Below are positions 34,796 to 44,063 of a stretch of DNA of 59,584 bases, in pieces. Position 1 is the stretch's first letter; every line of letters starts with the position of its first letter. Below the pieces are notes generated by a model, which was not told where the DNA came from, made no database searches, and saw only the letters and a list, made by a program, of their open reading frames with translations. The DNA is taken from the NCBI RefSeq assembly GCF_030693405.1, contig NZ_JAUYAW010000024.1, forward strand, positions 1-59,584. Reading direction: 5' to 3'. Position numbers and translations under genes: made by a program. This DNA comes from Phenylobacterium sp. Lineage in GTDB: Bacteria; Pseudomonadota; Alphaproteobacteria; Caulobacterales; Caulobacteraceae.

Positions 34796-36601
34796 CTAAT
34801 CCGCGTCCATCTTCAGGGCGGCGATGAAGGCTTCCTGCGGGATCTCCACCTTGCCGAACTGGCGCATGCGCTTCTTGCCGGCCTTCTGCTTGTCCAGCAG
34901 CTTGCGCTTGCGGCTGGCGTCGCCGCCGTAGCACTTGGCCGTCACGTCCTTGCGCAGGGCGCGGATGGTTTCGCGGGCGATGATCCGGCCGCCGATGGCC
35001 GCCTGGATCGGGATCTGGAACTGGTGGGGCGGGATCAGGTCCTTCATCCGCTCCACCATGGCCCGGCCGCGCATCTCGGCGCGGTTGCGGTGGACCAGCA
35101 TGGACAGCGCGTCCACCGGCTCGGCGTTGACCAGGATCGACATCTTCACCAGGTCGCCCACCCGGTACTCCTCGATGGCGTAGTCGAAGGAGGCGTAGCC
35201 CTTGGAGATGGATTTCAGCCGGTCATAGAAGTCGAACACCACCTCGTTCAGGGGCAGGTCGTAGACCACGAGCGCCCGGGACCCCACATAGGACAGCTCC
35301 CGCTGTTCCCCGCGGCGGTCCTGGCAGAGCTTGATGATCGAGCCCAGATGCTCATCCGGGGTAAGAATGGTGGCCTTGATCCAGGGCTCGGCGATGGTGT
35401 CGATGCGCACCGGATCGGGCAGGTCGGCGGGGTTATGGAGCTCCATCTCCTCGCCATTGGTCAGCTGCACCCGATAGACCACGCTGGGCGCGGTGGCGAT
35501 CAGATCGAGATCGAACTCGCGAGACAGCCGCTCCTGGATGATCTCCAGATGCAGCAGTCCCAGGAACCCGCAGCGGAAGCCGAAGCCCAGGGCCGCGCTG
35601 GTCTCCATCTCATAAGAGAAGCTGGCGTCGTTCAGGCGCAGGCGGCCGATGGCCGCGCGCAGGTCCTCGAAGTCGTTGGCGTCCACCGGGAAGAGGCCGC
35701 AGAACACCACCGGCTGGGCCTCGCGGAAGCCGGTCAGGGCCTGGGCCGTGGGGCGCTTTTCGTCGGTGATGGTGTCGCCGACGGCGGCGTCGGCCACTTC
35801 CTTGATCTGGGCGGTGATGAAGCCGATCTCGCCGGGGCCAAGCTCCTCGGTCTCGGTCTGTTTGGGCAAAAAGACGCCCAGCCGGTCCACCTGATAGGTG
35901 GAGCCGTTCTGCATCATCTTCACCCGCTGGCCGGCCTTCAGCGTGCCGTCGATGACCCGCACCAGGACGATGACGCCCAGATAGGCGTCGTACCAGGCGT
36001 CGACCAGCAGGGCCTTCAGCGGCGCCTCGCGGTCGCCCTTGGGGGCCGGCAGGCGCGTGACGATGGCCTCGAGCAGATCACCGATGCCGACGCCGGTCTT
36101 GGCCGAGCAGAGGATGGCGTCGCTGGCGTCGATGCCGATGACGTCCTCGATCTGCTCGCGCACCCGCTCGGGCTCGGCGGCCGGCAGGTCGATCTTGTTT
36201 AGGACCGGCACGATCTCGTGATTGTTGTCGATGGCCTGATAGACATTGGCCAGAGTCTGGGCCTCGACGCCCTGGCTTGAGTCCACCACCAGGATGGAGC
36301 CCTCGCAGGCGGCCAGCGAGCGGCTGACCTCATAGGCGAAGTCCACGTGGCCGGGCGTGTCCATCAGGTTCAGGACATAGGTCTCCCCGTCCTTGGCCTT
36401 GTAGTTCAGACGCACCGTCTGGGCCTTGATGGTGATGCCCCGTTCGCGCTCGATCTCCATGGAGTCGAGCACCTGCTCCTTCATCTCACGCTGGGTGAGG
36501 CCGCCGGTCTCCTGGATGAGCCGGTCGGACAGGGTGGATTTGCCGTGGTCGATGTGAGCCACGATGGAGAAGTTGCGGATGCGCGAGAGCGGGGTCGACA
36601 T
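34796..36601 (-). CDS. lepA: Elongation factor 4 (LepA)
   Basis: A 601-residue translational GTPase that back-translocates ribosomes and aids initiation under some conditions. G1 is [10 protein letters not shown], followed by [22 protein letters not shown] (G3) and [11 protein letters not shown] (G4). The LepA-specific C-terminal domain is present ([25 protein letters not shown] near the end; quoted in part here). Length matches the family. The lepA stop is four bases from the sulfatase stop on the other strand. Confidence 0.98.
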   Translation of the reverse strand: MSTPLSRIRNFSIVAHIDHGKSTLSDRLIQETGGLTQREMKEQVLDSMEIERERGITIKAQTVRLNYKAKDGETYVLNLMDTPGHVDFAYEVSRSLAACEGSILVVDSSQGVEAQTLANVYQAIDNNHEIVPVLNKIDLPAAEPERVREQIEDVIGIDASDAILCSAKTGVGIGDLLEAIVTRLPAPKGDREAPLKALLVDAWYDAYLGVIVLVRVIDGTLKAGQRVKMMQNGSTYQVDRLGVFLPKQTETEELGPGEIGFITAQIKEVADAAVGDTITDEKRPTAQALTGFREAQPVVFCGLFPVDANDFEDLRAAIGRLRLNDASFSYEMETSAALGFGFRCGFLGLLHLEIIQERLSREFDLDLIATAPSVVYRVQLTNGEEMELHNPADLPDPVRIDTIAEPWIKATILTPDEHLGSIIKLCQDRRGEQRELSYVGSRALVVYDLPLNEVVFDFYDRLKSISKGYASFDYAIEEYRVGDLVKMSILVNAEPVDALSMLVHRNRAEMRGRAMVERMKDLIPPHQFQIPIQAAIGGRIIARETIRALRKDVTAKCYGGDASRKRKLLDKQKAGKKRMRQFGKVEIPQEAFIAALKMDAD

Positions 36602-36650
36602 GGCCCCGCCTCTAGCACACCTGTGAAATTCCGCGAGGGGTCGAAGGGCC

Positions 36651-37298
36651 TCAGTCGCCCATGCCCAGCGTCTGGGGCCTGGCGCTGACCTTGGCCACCA
36701 CCTGGTCTTGATAGGCCGGCCGCGCGCAAAGGCGCTGATGCCAGGCGTGCAGCGCGGGCAAATCCGGCCGCTCCAGCGCCTCAGGGATGCGGAACCAGCG
36801 ATGGACGATGACGCCCAGGGCGAGGTCAGCGACGGTGAACTGGTCGCCCATGACGAAGGCCTTGTCTTTCAGCCGGGCGTCGAGCACGGCGAAGGTCTCC
36901 GCCGCTGCGGCGATGGTCCTGGCCATTTCGGCCGGGTCAGGCTCCGCACGCCGATATGCGGTGCGCACCGGACCGATCACCCGGCCGGGCGCCGCCGACC
37001 AGTCCATCCAGGCCTGCGCCTGCCAGCGGGCCGCCTCGTCCGCCGGCCAGAGCCCCGCCTCGGGACAGGTGGTGGCCAGCCAGCGGATGATGGTGTTGGA
37101 CTCCCACAGGCTGAAGCCGTCGTCGCGGGTAATGGCCGGGATGCGGCCGTGCGGGCTGAGCGCACGATAGGCCGGGTCATCCCCGCCCCCGAACCGCCCG
37201 CCCCAGTCCCGCCGCTGGTGGGCGACGCCGGCCTCGCCCAGCGCCCACATGACCCGCGCCGTGGCCGATGACTCCGGCCGTCCCCACACCGTCAGCAT
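36651..37298 (-). CDS. Glutathione S-transferase family protein
   Basis: A 215-residue GST. The thioredoxin-like N-terminal half has [16 protein letters not shown] (catalytic Ser region), [11 protein letters not shown] and [12 protein letters not shown] (glutathione gamma-glutamyl-binding Glu-Ser). The C-terminal helical half has [12 protein letters not shown]. The ATG at 37298 with GGGAGAG upstream is preferred over an ATG at 37328. An open frame continues far upstream, to about 39164, but it is antisense to the kinase and symporter genes. Confidence 0.9.
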   Translation of the reverse strand: MLTVWGRPESSATARVMWALGEAGVAHQRRDWGGRFGGGDDPAYRALSPHGRIPAITRDDGFSLWESNTIIRWLATTCPEAGLWPADEAARWQAQAWMDWSAAPGRVIGPVRTAYRRAEPDPAEMARTIAAAAETFAVLDARLKDKAFVMGDQFTVADLALGVIVHRWFRIPEALERPDLPALHAWHQRLCARPAYQDQVVAKVSARPQTLGMGD

Positions 37299-37478
37299 GC
37301 CGCGCTCTCCCAACCGCAGAGCGAGCATAGGACCTGCCCTGCGACGCCTTGTTGTCGGCCCAGGTCCGGGATGCGCCAACAAGGCGACGGCCTGTCGCCT
37401 CGACCGCCAAGGGAAGGGACTGGACGGAACCCGCAAAGCCCGTGACCTTCGCCCTCGCGCCAGGGAGAGGCTTGCAAA

Positions 37479-38573
37479 ATGAACGGCTTGTGGGACTCGA
37501 TCGCCTACTTCTTCGACTCCAACGCCCTGAACCCCCACGGCATCTGTCTGATGTGGCGGCCGGAGCTGATCTGGACTCACGCCATCTCCGATATCCTGAT
37601 CGGGATCGCCTATTTCTCGATCCCCTTGGCGCTGGGGGTCTTCCTCTGGCACCGGCGGGACGTGAAGTTCAGCTGGGCGATCTGGATGTTCGTCGGCTTC
37701 ATCATGCTGTGCGGCGTGACCCATTTCATGATGGTCTGGACCCTGTGGAACCCCGACTACGGGATCGAGGCCCTGATCAAGGCCAGCACCGCGGCGGTCT
37801 CGGTGGTCACCGCCTTCGCCCTTTGGCCCCTGCTGCCCCGGGTCATCGCCCTGCCCTCGCCCATGGAGCTTGAGCGCCGTATCGCCGAGCGGGACGCGGC
37901 GCTGGCCGAACTGCGGGCGGCCATGGACACTATGGTGGAGATGCGCGAGCACGAGGCCCGCCAGAAGCTGCTGCTGGACGAGCTGAACCACCGGGTGAAG
38001 AATACGCTCGCCTCGGTCCAGTCCATCGCTGTCCAGACCCTCAGCCGCGAGGCCGAGCCTGAAGTCGCCAAGGCGACCTTCGTCGAGCGGCTGATGGCCC
38101 TGTCCTCGACCCACAACCTGCTGGTCAAGCGCAGCTGGGAAGGTGCGTCCTTCGCAGACCTGGCCGAGGCGAGCCTTCGCCACTACGGCCAGCCCTTCAC
38201 GCTGGAGGGGCCTGATCTGGTCATGGCGCCGAACACCGCCGTCAGCCTGGGGATGGCCCTGCATGAGCTGGCCACCAACGCCGTGAAGTATGGCGCCTGG
38301 TCTCAGGGGGGCGAGGTGCGCATCATCACCCGCCTTGGGCCGGCCGCGGACGAGACGACGATTATCTGGCAGGAGTTCGGTGGGCCGGCCATCGAAACCC
38401 CCGGGCGGCGGGGTTTCGGCTCCCGCCTGCTTGAGCAGGGTGTGGCTGGCGAGCTGGGCGGTCGGGTCGAGCTCGACTTCGGGCCAGACGGCCTGACCTG
38501 CACGATCAGGACGCCGATCAGCCGCGCCCTGCACCCTGACGACTGGACCTTCCCCACCGCCGCCCTGGCCTGA
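37479..38573 (+). CDS. HWE-type sensor histidine kinase with ethylene-receptor-like membrane domain
   Basis: A 364-residue kinase. Residues 30-120 hold three membrane helices matching the plant ETR1 ethylene-binding domain: SDILIGIAYFSIP in helix 1 and LCGVTHF in helix 2. Residues equivalent to ETR1 Asp25, Tyr32, Pro36, Cys65 and His69 are Asp38, Tyr45, Pro49, Cys78 and His82, with the same spacings; Cys65 and His69 bind the Cu(I) cofactor in ETR1. The kinase part has the phospho-acceptor His171 in LNHRVKNTLAS, the N box HELATNAVKYGAW and the WxE element WQEFGG of HWE kinases. No response regulator is adjacent. A dicarboxylate symporter follows 72 bases downstream. Confidence 0.9.
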   Translation: MNGLWDSIAYFFDSNALNPHGICLMWRPELIWTHAISDILIGIAYFSIPLALGVFLWHRRDVKFSWAIWMFVGFIMLCGVTHFMMVWTLWNPDYGIEALIKASTAAVSVVTAFALWPLLPRVIALPSPMELERRIAERDAALAELRAAMDTMVEMREHEARQKLLLDELNHRVKNTLASVQSIAVQTLSREAEPEVAKATFVERLMALSSTHNLLVKRSWEGASFADLAEASLRHYGQPFTLEGPDLVMAPNTAVSLGMALHELATNAVKYGAWSQGGEVRIITRLGPAADETTIIWQEFGGPAIETPGRRGFGSRLLEQGVAGELGGRVELDFGPDGLTCTIRTPISRALHPDDWTFPTAALA

Positions 38574-38645
38574 GGCGAGCCTGAGGGTTTCGATGGCGCA
38601 CGGCCGCATCGCCGTGACATGTTCAGCATCCAGCCGGAGATTCAG

Positions 38646-39929
38646 ATGTTCAGATCGCTCAGCCTCTACGTGCTCGCCGCCCTGGTCGGCGGGCTTGTCC
38701 TGGGCGCGGTCATCCATGCGGCGGAGTCGCCGGTCCTGACCACGGGCGCTGAGACCTTCGAGGCGGTGGGCGCCCTGTGGCTGAACGCCCTGCGCATGAC
38801 CATCGTGCCGCTGGTCTTCTCCCTGCTGGTCACCGGCGTCGCCTCCGCCGCCGACGCGGCCGCCACCGGCCGTCTGGCGGCCCGGGCCTTCATGATCTTC
38901 GCCGCGGTCCTGTTGGTCGCCGCCCTCTATGGGGCGGGCGCCATGAACGGCTTCCTGGCGCTCTGGCCTATCGATCCGGCGGGCGCCGCGGCCCTGACCA
39001 GCGCGGCCCAGGCCGGCGAGGTGGTCGCCACCCCTACCGGCTTCCGCGAGTGGCTGCCGACCCTGGCCCCGGCCAATCCGGTCCGCGCAGCCGCCGAGGA
39101 CGCCATTCTGCAGATCGTCGTGTTCGGCCTGGTCTTCGGCTTCGCCGCCACTCGCCTGCGCCACGACCTGCGCACCCCGCTGATCGCTTTCTTCAGGGCC
39201 ATCTCGGAGACCATGATCATCATCGTGCGCTGGGTTCTGGTGGCCGCGCCCCTGGGCGTCTTCGCGCTCGCCCTCGGCATCGGGCTACGCACAGGCCTGG
39301 ATGCGGCCGGCGTCCTCACCCAATACGTTCTCATGGTCTCAGCCGTGGCCATCGGCGCGCTGATCATCCCCTATGCCCTGGTGGCCGTTCTGCGTGGCCA
39401 GGACTTCGGACGCTTCGTCCGGGCCTGCGCGCCGGTGCAGGTCCTGGCCTTCAGCACCCAGAGCTCGCTCGCCTGCCTGCCGGCCATGGTGGAGCGCACC
39501 CGCGATGAGCTGGGCGGCTCGACCCGCGTGACCGGCGTCGTCCTGCCGCTCGCCGTGGCGGTGTTCCGCATGACTAGTCCGGTGGCCAACCTGGCCGTGG
39601 CCTTCTTCATCGTCCGCCTCTACGGCCTGGAGCCCGGGGGCGGCCAGATCGCCGCGGCCATCGCCGTGTCCCTGGCGGTCAGCATCGGGACCGTCGGCCT
39701 GCCCGGCCAGATCTCCTTCTTCACCAGCATGGCGCCCATCTGCCTGGCGCTCGGCGCGCCCCTGGAGATCCTGGCCATCCTGCTGGCGGTGGAGGTGATC
39801 CCCGACATCTTCCGCACCGTAGGCAATGTCACCGCCGACATGGCCGTGGCCGCCGTGGTGTCCGAGCCCGTCGACGCCGCAGAGGCCGACGACGCACGCA
39901 TCCCTTCGCAGACTTCAGGCGTAGTCTAG
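38646..39929 (+). CDS. Dicarboxylate/amino acid:cation symporter
   Basis: A 427-residue DAACS-family (SDF) importer with about eight helices and two re-entrant loops. Conserved segments are the Ser-rich TQSSLACLPAMV (first hairpin), MTSPVANLAVAFFIVRLYG and a GTVGLPGQISFFTSMAPI tail hairpin. The sequence departs from GltP/DctA in that the NMDGT motif appears as RMTSP, so its substrate range may differ. The ATG at 38646 follows GGAG; an ATG at 38619 adds nine residues. It follows the ethylene-receptor-like kinase and could be regulated with it. Confidence 0.88.
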   Translation: MFRSLSLYVLAALVGGLVLGAVIHAAESPVLTTGAETFEAVGALWLNALRMTIVPLVFSLLVTGVASAADAAATGRLAARAFMIFAAVLLVAALYGAGAMNGFLALWPIDPAGAAALTSAAQAGEVVATPTGFREWLPTLAPANPVRAAAEDAILQIVVFGLVFGFAATRLRHDLRTPLIAFFRAISETMIIIVRWVLVAAPLGVFALALGIGLRTGLDAAGVLTQYVLMVSAVAIGALIIPYALVAVLRGQDFGRFVRACAPVQVLAFSTQSSLACLPAMVERTRDELGGSTRVTGVVLPLAVAVFRMTSPVANLAVAFFIVRLYGLEPGGGQIAAAIAVSLAVSIGTVGLPGQISFFTSMAPICLALGAPLEILAILLAVEVIPDIFRTVGNVTADMAVAAVVSEPVDAAEADDARIPSQTSGVV

Positions 39930-39968
39930 GGCGAGAGGCGTCGCCGACGCCGGACGACGGAGACGCCT

Positions 39969-40760
39969 GTGCCCCTCTGGCAACTGCTCGCCCTCAACGC
40001 CCTGATCCTGGTCGCCGCCTATCTGGTGCTGTGGGTCATCGCCATCCGCCTGCGCGACGTCAGCTTCATCGACGCCTGGTGGCCCACCGGCATGGCGCTC
40101 CTGGCCTGGACCAGCATGGCCCTGTCGGGAGGGTCAGGCCTTCATGGCTGGATCCTCGCCCTGCTGGTCACCGCCTGGGCCCTGCGGCTGGGCCCGCACC
40201 TCCTGCGCCGCTGGCGGGCCCATGGCGCCGATCGCCGCTATGAGGAGATGCTGGCCGACGGCCAGGCCCGCGGCTGGAGCTTTGGCCTTTCGGCCCTGGT
40301 CTTCGTCTTCGCCCCGCAGATGCCCCTGCAACTGCTGGTCGCCCTGCCCGTCCAGATGGGGCAGGTGGAGACGCCGCTGGGCCTCGGCCCGCTGGCCGTT
40401 ATCGGGGCTGCGCTGGCCCTGTTTGGACTGGTCTTCGAGGCCATCGGCGACGCCCAGCTCGACCGGTTCAAGTCCGACCCGGCCAACAAGGGCAAGGTGT
40501 TGGACACCGGCCTGTGGCGCTACACGCGCCATCCCAACTACTTCGGCGACGCCTGCCTCTGGTGGGGGCTCTATCTGGTGGCCGCCGAGACGGGCCTGGG
40601 CGTCTGGTCGTTCCTGGGTCCCATCCTCATCACCCTGCTGCTGACCAAGGGCAGCGGCGCGCCGACGGTGGAAAAAGGGATGGAGAACCGGCGGCCTGAA
40701 TACGCCGCCTATATCCGCCGCACATCCGGCTTCATCCCCTGGCCGCCACGCAAGGATTGA
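39969..40760 (+). CDS. DUF1295 membrane protein, steroid 5-alpha-reductase-like
   Basis: A 263-residue membrane protein with about six helices. The C-terminal signature is GLWRYTRHPNYFGDACLWWG, followed by LLLTKGSGAPTVEKGMENR-type sequence, which matches DUF1295 (3-oxo-5-alpha-steroid 4-dehydrogenase-like, related to isoprenylcysteine methyltransferases). This region would bind NADPH or SAM at the cytosolic face. The physiological reaction is unknown. The start is GTG at 39969, 40 bases after the symporter stop. Confidence 0.88.
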   Translation: MPLWQLLALNALILVAAYLVLWVIAIRLRDVSFIDAWWPTGMALLAWTSMALSGGSGLHGWILALLVTAWALRLGPHLLRRWRAHGADRRYEEMLADGQARGWSFGLSALVFVFAPQMPLQLLVALPVQMGQVETPLGLGPLAVIGAALALFGLVFEAIGDAQLDRFKSDPANKGKVLDTGLWRYTRHPNYFGDACLWWGLYLVAAETGLGVWSFLGPILITLLLTKGSGAPTVEKGMENRRPEYAAYIRRTSGFIPWPPRKD

Positions 40761-40833
40761 GCCGCCCCGCATTGCCACGGCCTCCCCCAGCCGCTTAGCT
40801 GACTGGCAAAAGCACGATAGGGGAGCAGCGGCC

Positions 40834-43206
40834 ATGGGACAGGATCTGGGACGACAGGCGCGACGTAGCCTCATGGGTCTGGCCCTGGCCAGCCTGGCCA
40901 TGCAGGCCGCCGCCGAGCCCGCCCGCAGCACCCATCAGGTGGCGGGGCTAGAGGCGCCGGCCGAGATTCTCGTGGACCGCTGGGGCATCGCCCACATCTA
41001 TGCGGCCAGCGTCCGCGACGCGTTTTTCCTGCAGGGCTATAACGTCGCCCGCGACCGGCTCTGGCAGATCGACCTGTGGCGCAAACGTGGCCTGGGCCTG
41101 CTGGCTGAGGATTTCGGGCCGGACTTCGCCGCCCAGGACCGCGCCTCGCGCCTGTTCCTCTATCGCGGCGACATGGACGCCGAATGGGCCGCCTATGGGC
41201 CTCCGGCCAAGGGCTATGCCGAGGCCTTCACCGCCGGCATCAACGCCTTTGTCGGCGAGATCCAGAGCGGCGCCCGCCCCCTGCCCGAAGAGTTCAAGAT
41301 CACCGGGACCACCCCAGATCTCTGGGCGCCGGAAGATGTGGTGCGCATCCGCAGCCATGGCCTGACCCGCAATGCGGCGGCCGAGGTCGAGCGGGCCCGC
41401 ATCACCTGCGCCGCGGGTCTTGAGGCCAACGCCCTCAATCGCCGGCTGGAGCCGGACCATAGGCTGAGCGTGCCCGAAGGCCTCGATCCCTGCACGATTC
41501 CGGCCGAGGTGCTGACCGACTACCGGCTGGCGACCCAAGGGGTGACCTTCAAGGCCGGCCAGGTGGTGGCGCTGGCCGAGGACATCCCCGCCGACGCCAT
41601 AGGTTCCAACAACTGGACCGTGGCGCCCGCGCGAACCGCGACAGGTCGGCCGATCCTGGCCAATGACCCGCATCGGGCGCACGGCGTGCCCTCCCTGCGC
41701 TACATCGTACACATGGAGGCGCCGGGCTTCTCGGCCATCGGCGCCGGCGAGCCGGCCCTGCCGGGCATCTCCATCGGCCACAACGGGACCATCGCTTTCG
41801 GGCTGACCATCTTCCCGGCCGACCAGGAAGACCTCTATGTCTATGAGACCGACCCCGCCGATCCCAACCGCTACCGCTATGGCGAGGGCTGGGCGACCAT
41901 GGAGGTGGTCACCGAAACCGTTGAGGTCGCAGGCCAGGCCCCGCGCACGGCGGAGCTGAAGTTCACCCGGCACGGTCCCGTGGTCTTCGAGGACCCGGAG
42001 GCCCACCGCGCCTATGCGGTGCGCAGCGTCTGGAGCGACCCTGGGACCTCGGCCTATTTCGGCTCGGCCGACTACATGACCGCGCAGAACTGGAACGAAT
42101 TCTCCACCGCCATGGGACGGTTCGGGACCCCCAGCGAAAATCAGGTCTATGCCGACACGGACGGCAATATCGGCTGGATCGCAGCGGGCCGCGTGCCGGT
42201 GCGCCAGGGCTGGGACGGCCTGATGCCCGTGCCCGGCGACGGCCGCTATGAGTGGCATGGCTTCATGGACGCCGCCGACCTGCCCAGCCGCTACAACCCC
42301 GAGCAGGGTTGGCTCGCCACCGCCAACCAGTTCAATCTGCCCGGCGACTACCCGACTGACCGCGTTGTCGGTTTCGAGTGGTCGAACGCCGCCAGAATGA
42401 CCCGCATCAGTCAGGTTCTCGAGGCTGACGCCTCTGTGAGCCTGGCGGACGCCATGGCCCTGCAGACCGACCCGACCAACGTCACCGCCGCCGATCTTGT
42501 GCCGCTGCTGCGCGACATCGTCGCGCCGGAGCCCCGCCTGGCGAAGGCCATCGCCTTGTTGCAGAGCTGGGACGGCCGCACTGAGGCCGATAGCGCAGCG
42601 GCGGCCCTCTATGAGGTCTGGCTGTTCAAGCATCTGGGTCAGGCCACGGTGCAGGCCGCCGCGCCGGCGGCGGCTCGCGCCCTGATCGGCGGGGGCGACC
42701 AGCCCGCCGTCAGCGCCTATCTGAACGCCGCCAGTCCCGCCGCACGGGGGCCCATCCTGGCCTCAAGCCTGACGGCGGCCATTGAAGAGGTCACCGGTAA
42801 ACTGGGTCCCGATCTTTCGGCCTGGACCTGGGGCGACCTGCACCAGGCCCGCTTCGAGCACGCGCTCGCGCCACTGCTGCCCGCGGACGCCGCCGAGCGC
42901 CTGGCGGTCGGCCCCGCCCCCATGGCCGGGACCATGCTGAGTCCGCTGGCGGCCAGCTGGCGGGGCAGCGACTATCGGGTGGTGTCAGGCGCCTCATTCC
43001 GAATGGTGCTGGACGTGGGCGCCTGGGACAACAGCGTGGCGATCAATACGCCTGGCCAGTCCGGCGACCCGGCCAGCCTCCACTATCGCGACCTCTTCCC
43101 CCTGTGGGTGAAGGGCGAATATGTGCCGCTGCTCTACAGCCGCCCGGCCATCGAGGCGGCGGCGTCGACGGTGCTGACGCTCACGCCGAAAGCAGGCCCC
43201 CGATGA
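40834..43206 (+). CDS. Penicillin acylase family protein
   Basis: A 790-residue exported Ntn hydrolase precursor. A signal peptide (about residues 1-27, ending AAAEP) is followed by the A-chain, the spacer and the B-chain. The nucleophile is Ser258 in AIGSNNWTVAP, where autocatalytic cleavage exposes it. Other family blocks are DRWGIAHIYA at the A-chain start, the NDPHRAHGVPS segment, and GISIGHNGTIAFGLTIF. The family acts on acyl amides, including beta-lactams and acyl-homoserine lactones, so quorum-quenching is possible but not shown. A GGGGAGC site precedes the start. Confidence 0.92.
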   Translation: MGQDLGRQARRSLMGLALASLAMQAAAEPARSTHQVAGLEAPAEILVDRWGIAHIYAASVRDAFFLQGYNVARDRLWQIDLWRKRGLGLLAEDFGPDFAAQDRASRLFLYRGDMDAEWAAYGPPAKGYAEAFTAGINAFVGEIQSGARPLPEEFKITGTTPDLWAPEDVVRIRSHGLTRNAAAEVERARITCAAGLEANALNRRLEPDHRLSVPEGLDPCTIPAEVLTDYRLATQGVTFKAGQVVALAEDIPADAIGSNNWTVAPARTATGRPILANDPHRAHGVPSLRYIVHMEAPGFSAIGAGEPALPGISIGHNGTIAFGLTIFPADQEDLYVYETDPADPNRYRYGEGWATMEVVTETVEVAGQAPRTAELKFTRHGPVVFEDPEAHRAYAVRSVWSDPGTSAYFGSADYMTAQNWNEFSTAMGRFGTPSENQVYADTDGNIGWIAAGRVPVRQGWDGLMPVPGDGRYEWHGFMDAADLPSRYNPEQGWLATANQFNLPGDYPTDRVVGFEWSNAARMTRISQVLEADASVSLADAMALQTDPTNVTAADLVPLLRDIVAPEPRLAKAIALLQSWDGRTEADSAAAALYEVWLFKHLGQATVQAAAPAAARALIGGGDQPAVSAYLNAASPAARGPILASSLTAAIEEVTGKLGPDLSAWTWGDLHQARFEHALAPLLPADAAERLAVGPAPMAGTMLSPLAASWRGSDYRVVSGASFRMVLDVGAWDNSVAINTPGQSGDPASLHYRDLFPLWVKGEYVPLLYSRPAIEAAASTVLTLTPKAGPR

Positions 43207-43257
43207 GCTGGTCCGGCAGGTCGATGGACGACGCCTGCCCCTTGGAGGACTGACACC

Positions 43258-44061
43258 GTGAGCGCCAAGGTTCCTGTGGAGCTCACCGGCGTCTGGCGCC
43301 GGGAGGAGATCACCGCGCCCGGCGGCCACCGAGACGACACCACGCGCGTCTTCTGGGTCCAGGCCGACAGCTGGTACGGCGATATCAGGCTGAGGATCGA
43401 CATCCCACGCCGGGACGGGGCCACGGGCTTCGATGACTATGCCGACGCTGAGCTGGTCGAGCTGGCCGAGGCCCAGGGCTTCGCCGGCCAGCTAACCGTG
43501 ACGCCCAAACTGTGCGCCTGGCGACGGGACATCGACTATCAGCCGCCAGGCCCAGTTCCCGACGAAGGGACCTGGAAGATCGAGGGCGACATCCTCATCG
43601 AAGGCGGCGTCCACATCGAATACGAAGAGATCTGGCGGCTCGAGCCGGGCAGTCGGGGCCTTCGCGCCGCCTTCGCCCAGGACGAAAGTCAGGGGCTACT
43701 GGTGCTGGCCGGCGACCACTTCCTGAGGATCGAGGGCCGCAGAACCCCGCTGCCTCCGGGGGAGTCTCTGCCGGCCCTCGTGAAGGCGGCCCTCGCCACG
43801 GGCGACCGGGAGCGCGCCTGCGCCCTGCTGGACATGCCCATCAGCTACGGTCGCATCGGGGATGGTTGGCGGATTGTGCTGTCCACATTGCCCTGGCGCG
43901 AGGGGCGCCCGCTCTGGTCCTCGGCACCTCGGTATTCACCGGAGAGGGGGGAGGTTATCGACGACCGCGGCGCGGTCTGGCGACCGCTTGAGGTCCATGA
44001 TCCGGAGCGGCGCCTGGGGCACCTCTTCACCCTGGCCTCAGGCCCGGATGAGGCTGGCTAG
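43258..44061 (+). CDS. Conserved-looking hypothetical protein
   Basis: A 267-residue soluble protein that I do not recognise. It is rich in beta-strand-like segments (LTGVWRREEITAPGG, RVFWVQADSWYGDIRL, YQPPGPVPDEGTWKIEGDIL), suggesting a lipocalin-like or HutD-like barrel. It begins GTG at 43258 with GGAGGA upstream, 51 bases after penicillin acylase. It ends two bases from the stop of the convergent dioxygenase. The W-rich first block looks like an enclosed ligand pocket, but this is a guess. Confidence 0.65.
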   Translation: MSAKVPVELTGVWRREEITAPGGHRDDTTRVFWVQADSWYGDIRLRIDIPRRDGATGFDDYADAELVELAEAQGFAGQLTVTPKLCAWRRDIDYQPPGPVPDEGTWKIEGDILIEGGVHIEYEEIWRLEPGSRGLRAAFAQDESQGLLVLAGDHFLRIEGRRTPLPPGESLPALVKAALATGDRERACALLDMPISYGRIGDGWRIVLSTLPWREGRPLWSSAPRYSPERGEVIDDRGAVWRPLEVHDPERRLGHLFTLASGPDEAG

Positions 44062-44063
44062 CT

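Noticed and set aside
36651..39164. A long open frame on the minus strand running upstream from the GST gene
   Set aside because: The upstream part is antisense to the kinase and symporter genes, which have clear domains. Its translation is low-complexity Gly/His/Gln/Arg-rich and has no domain. Only 36651-37298 is real.
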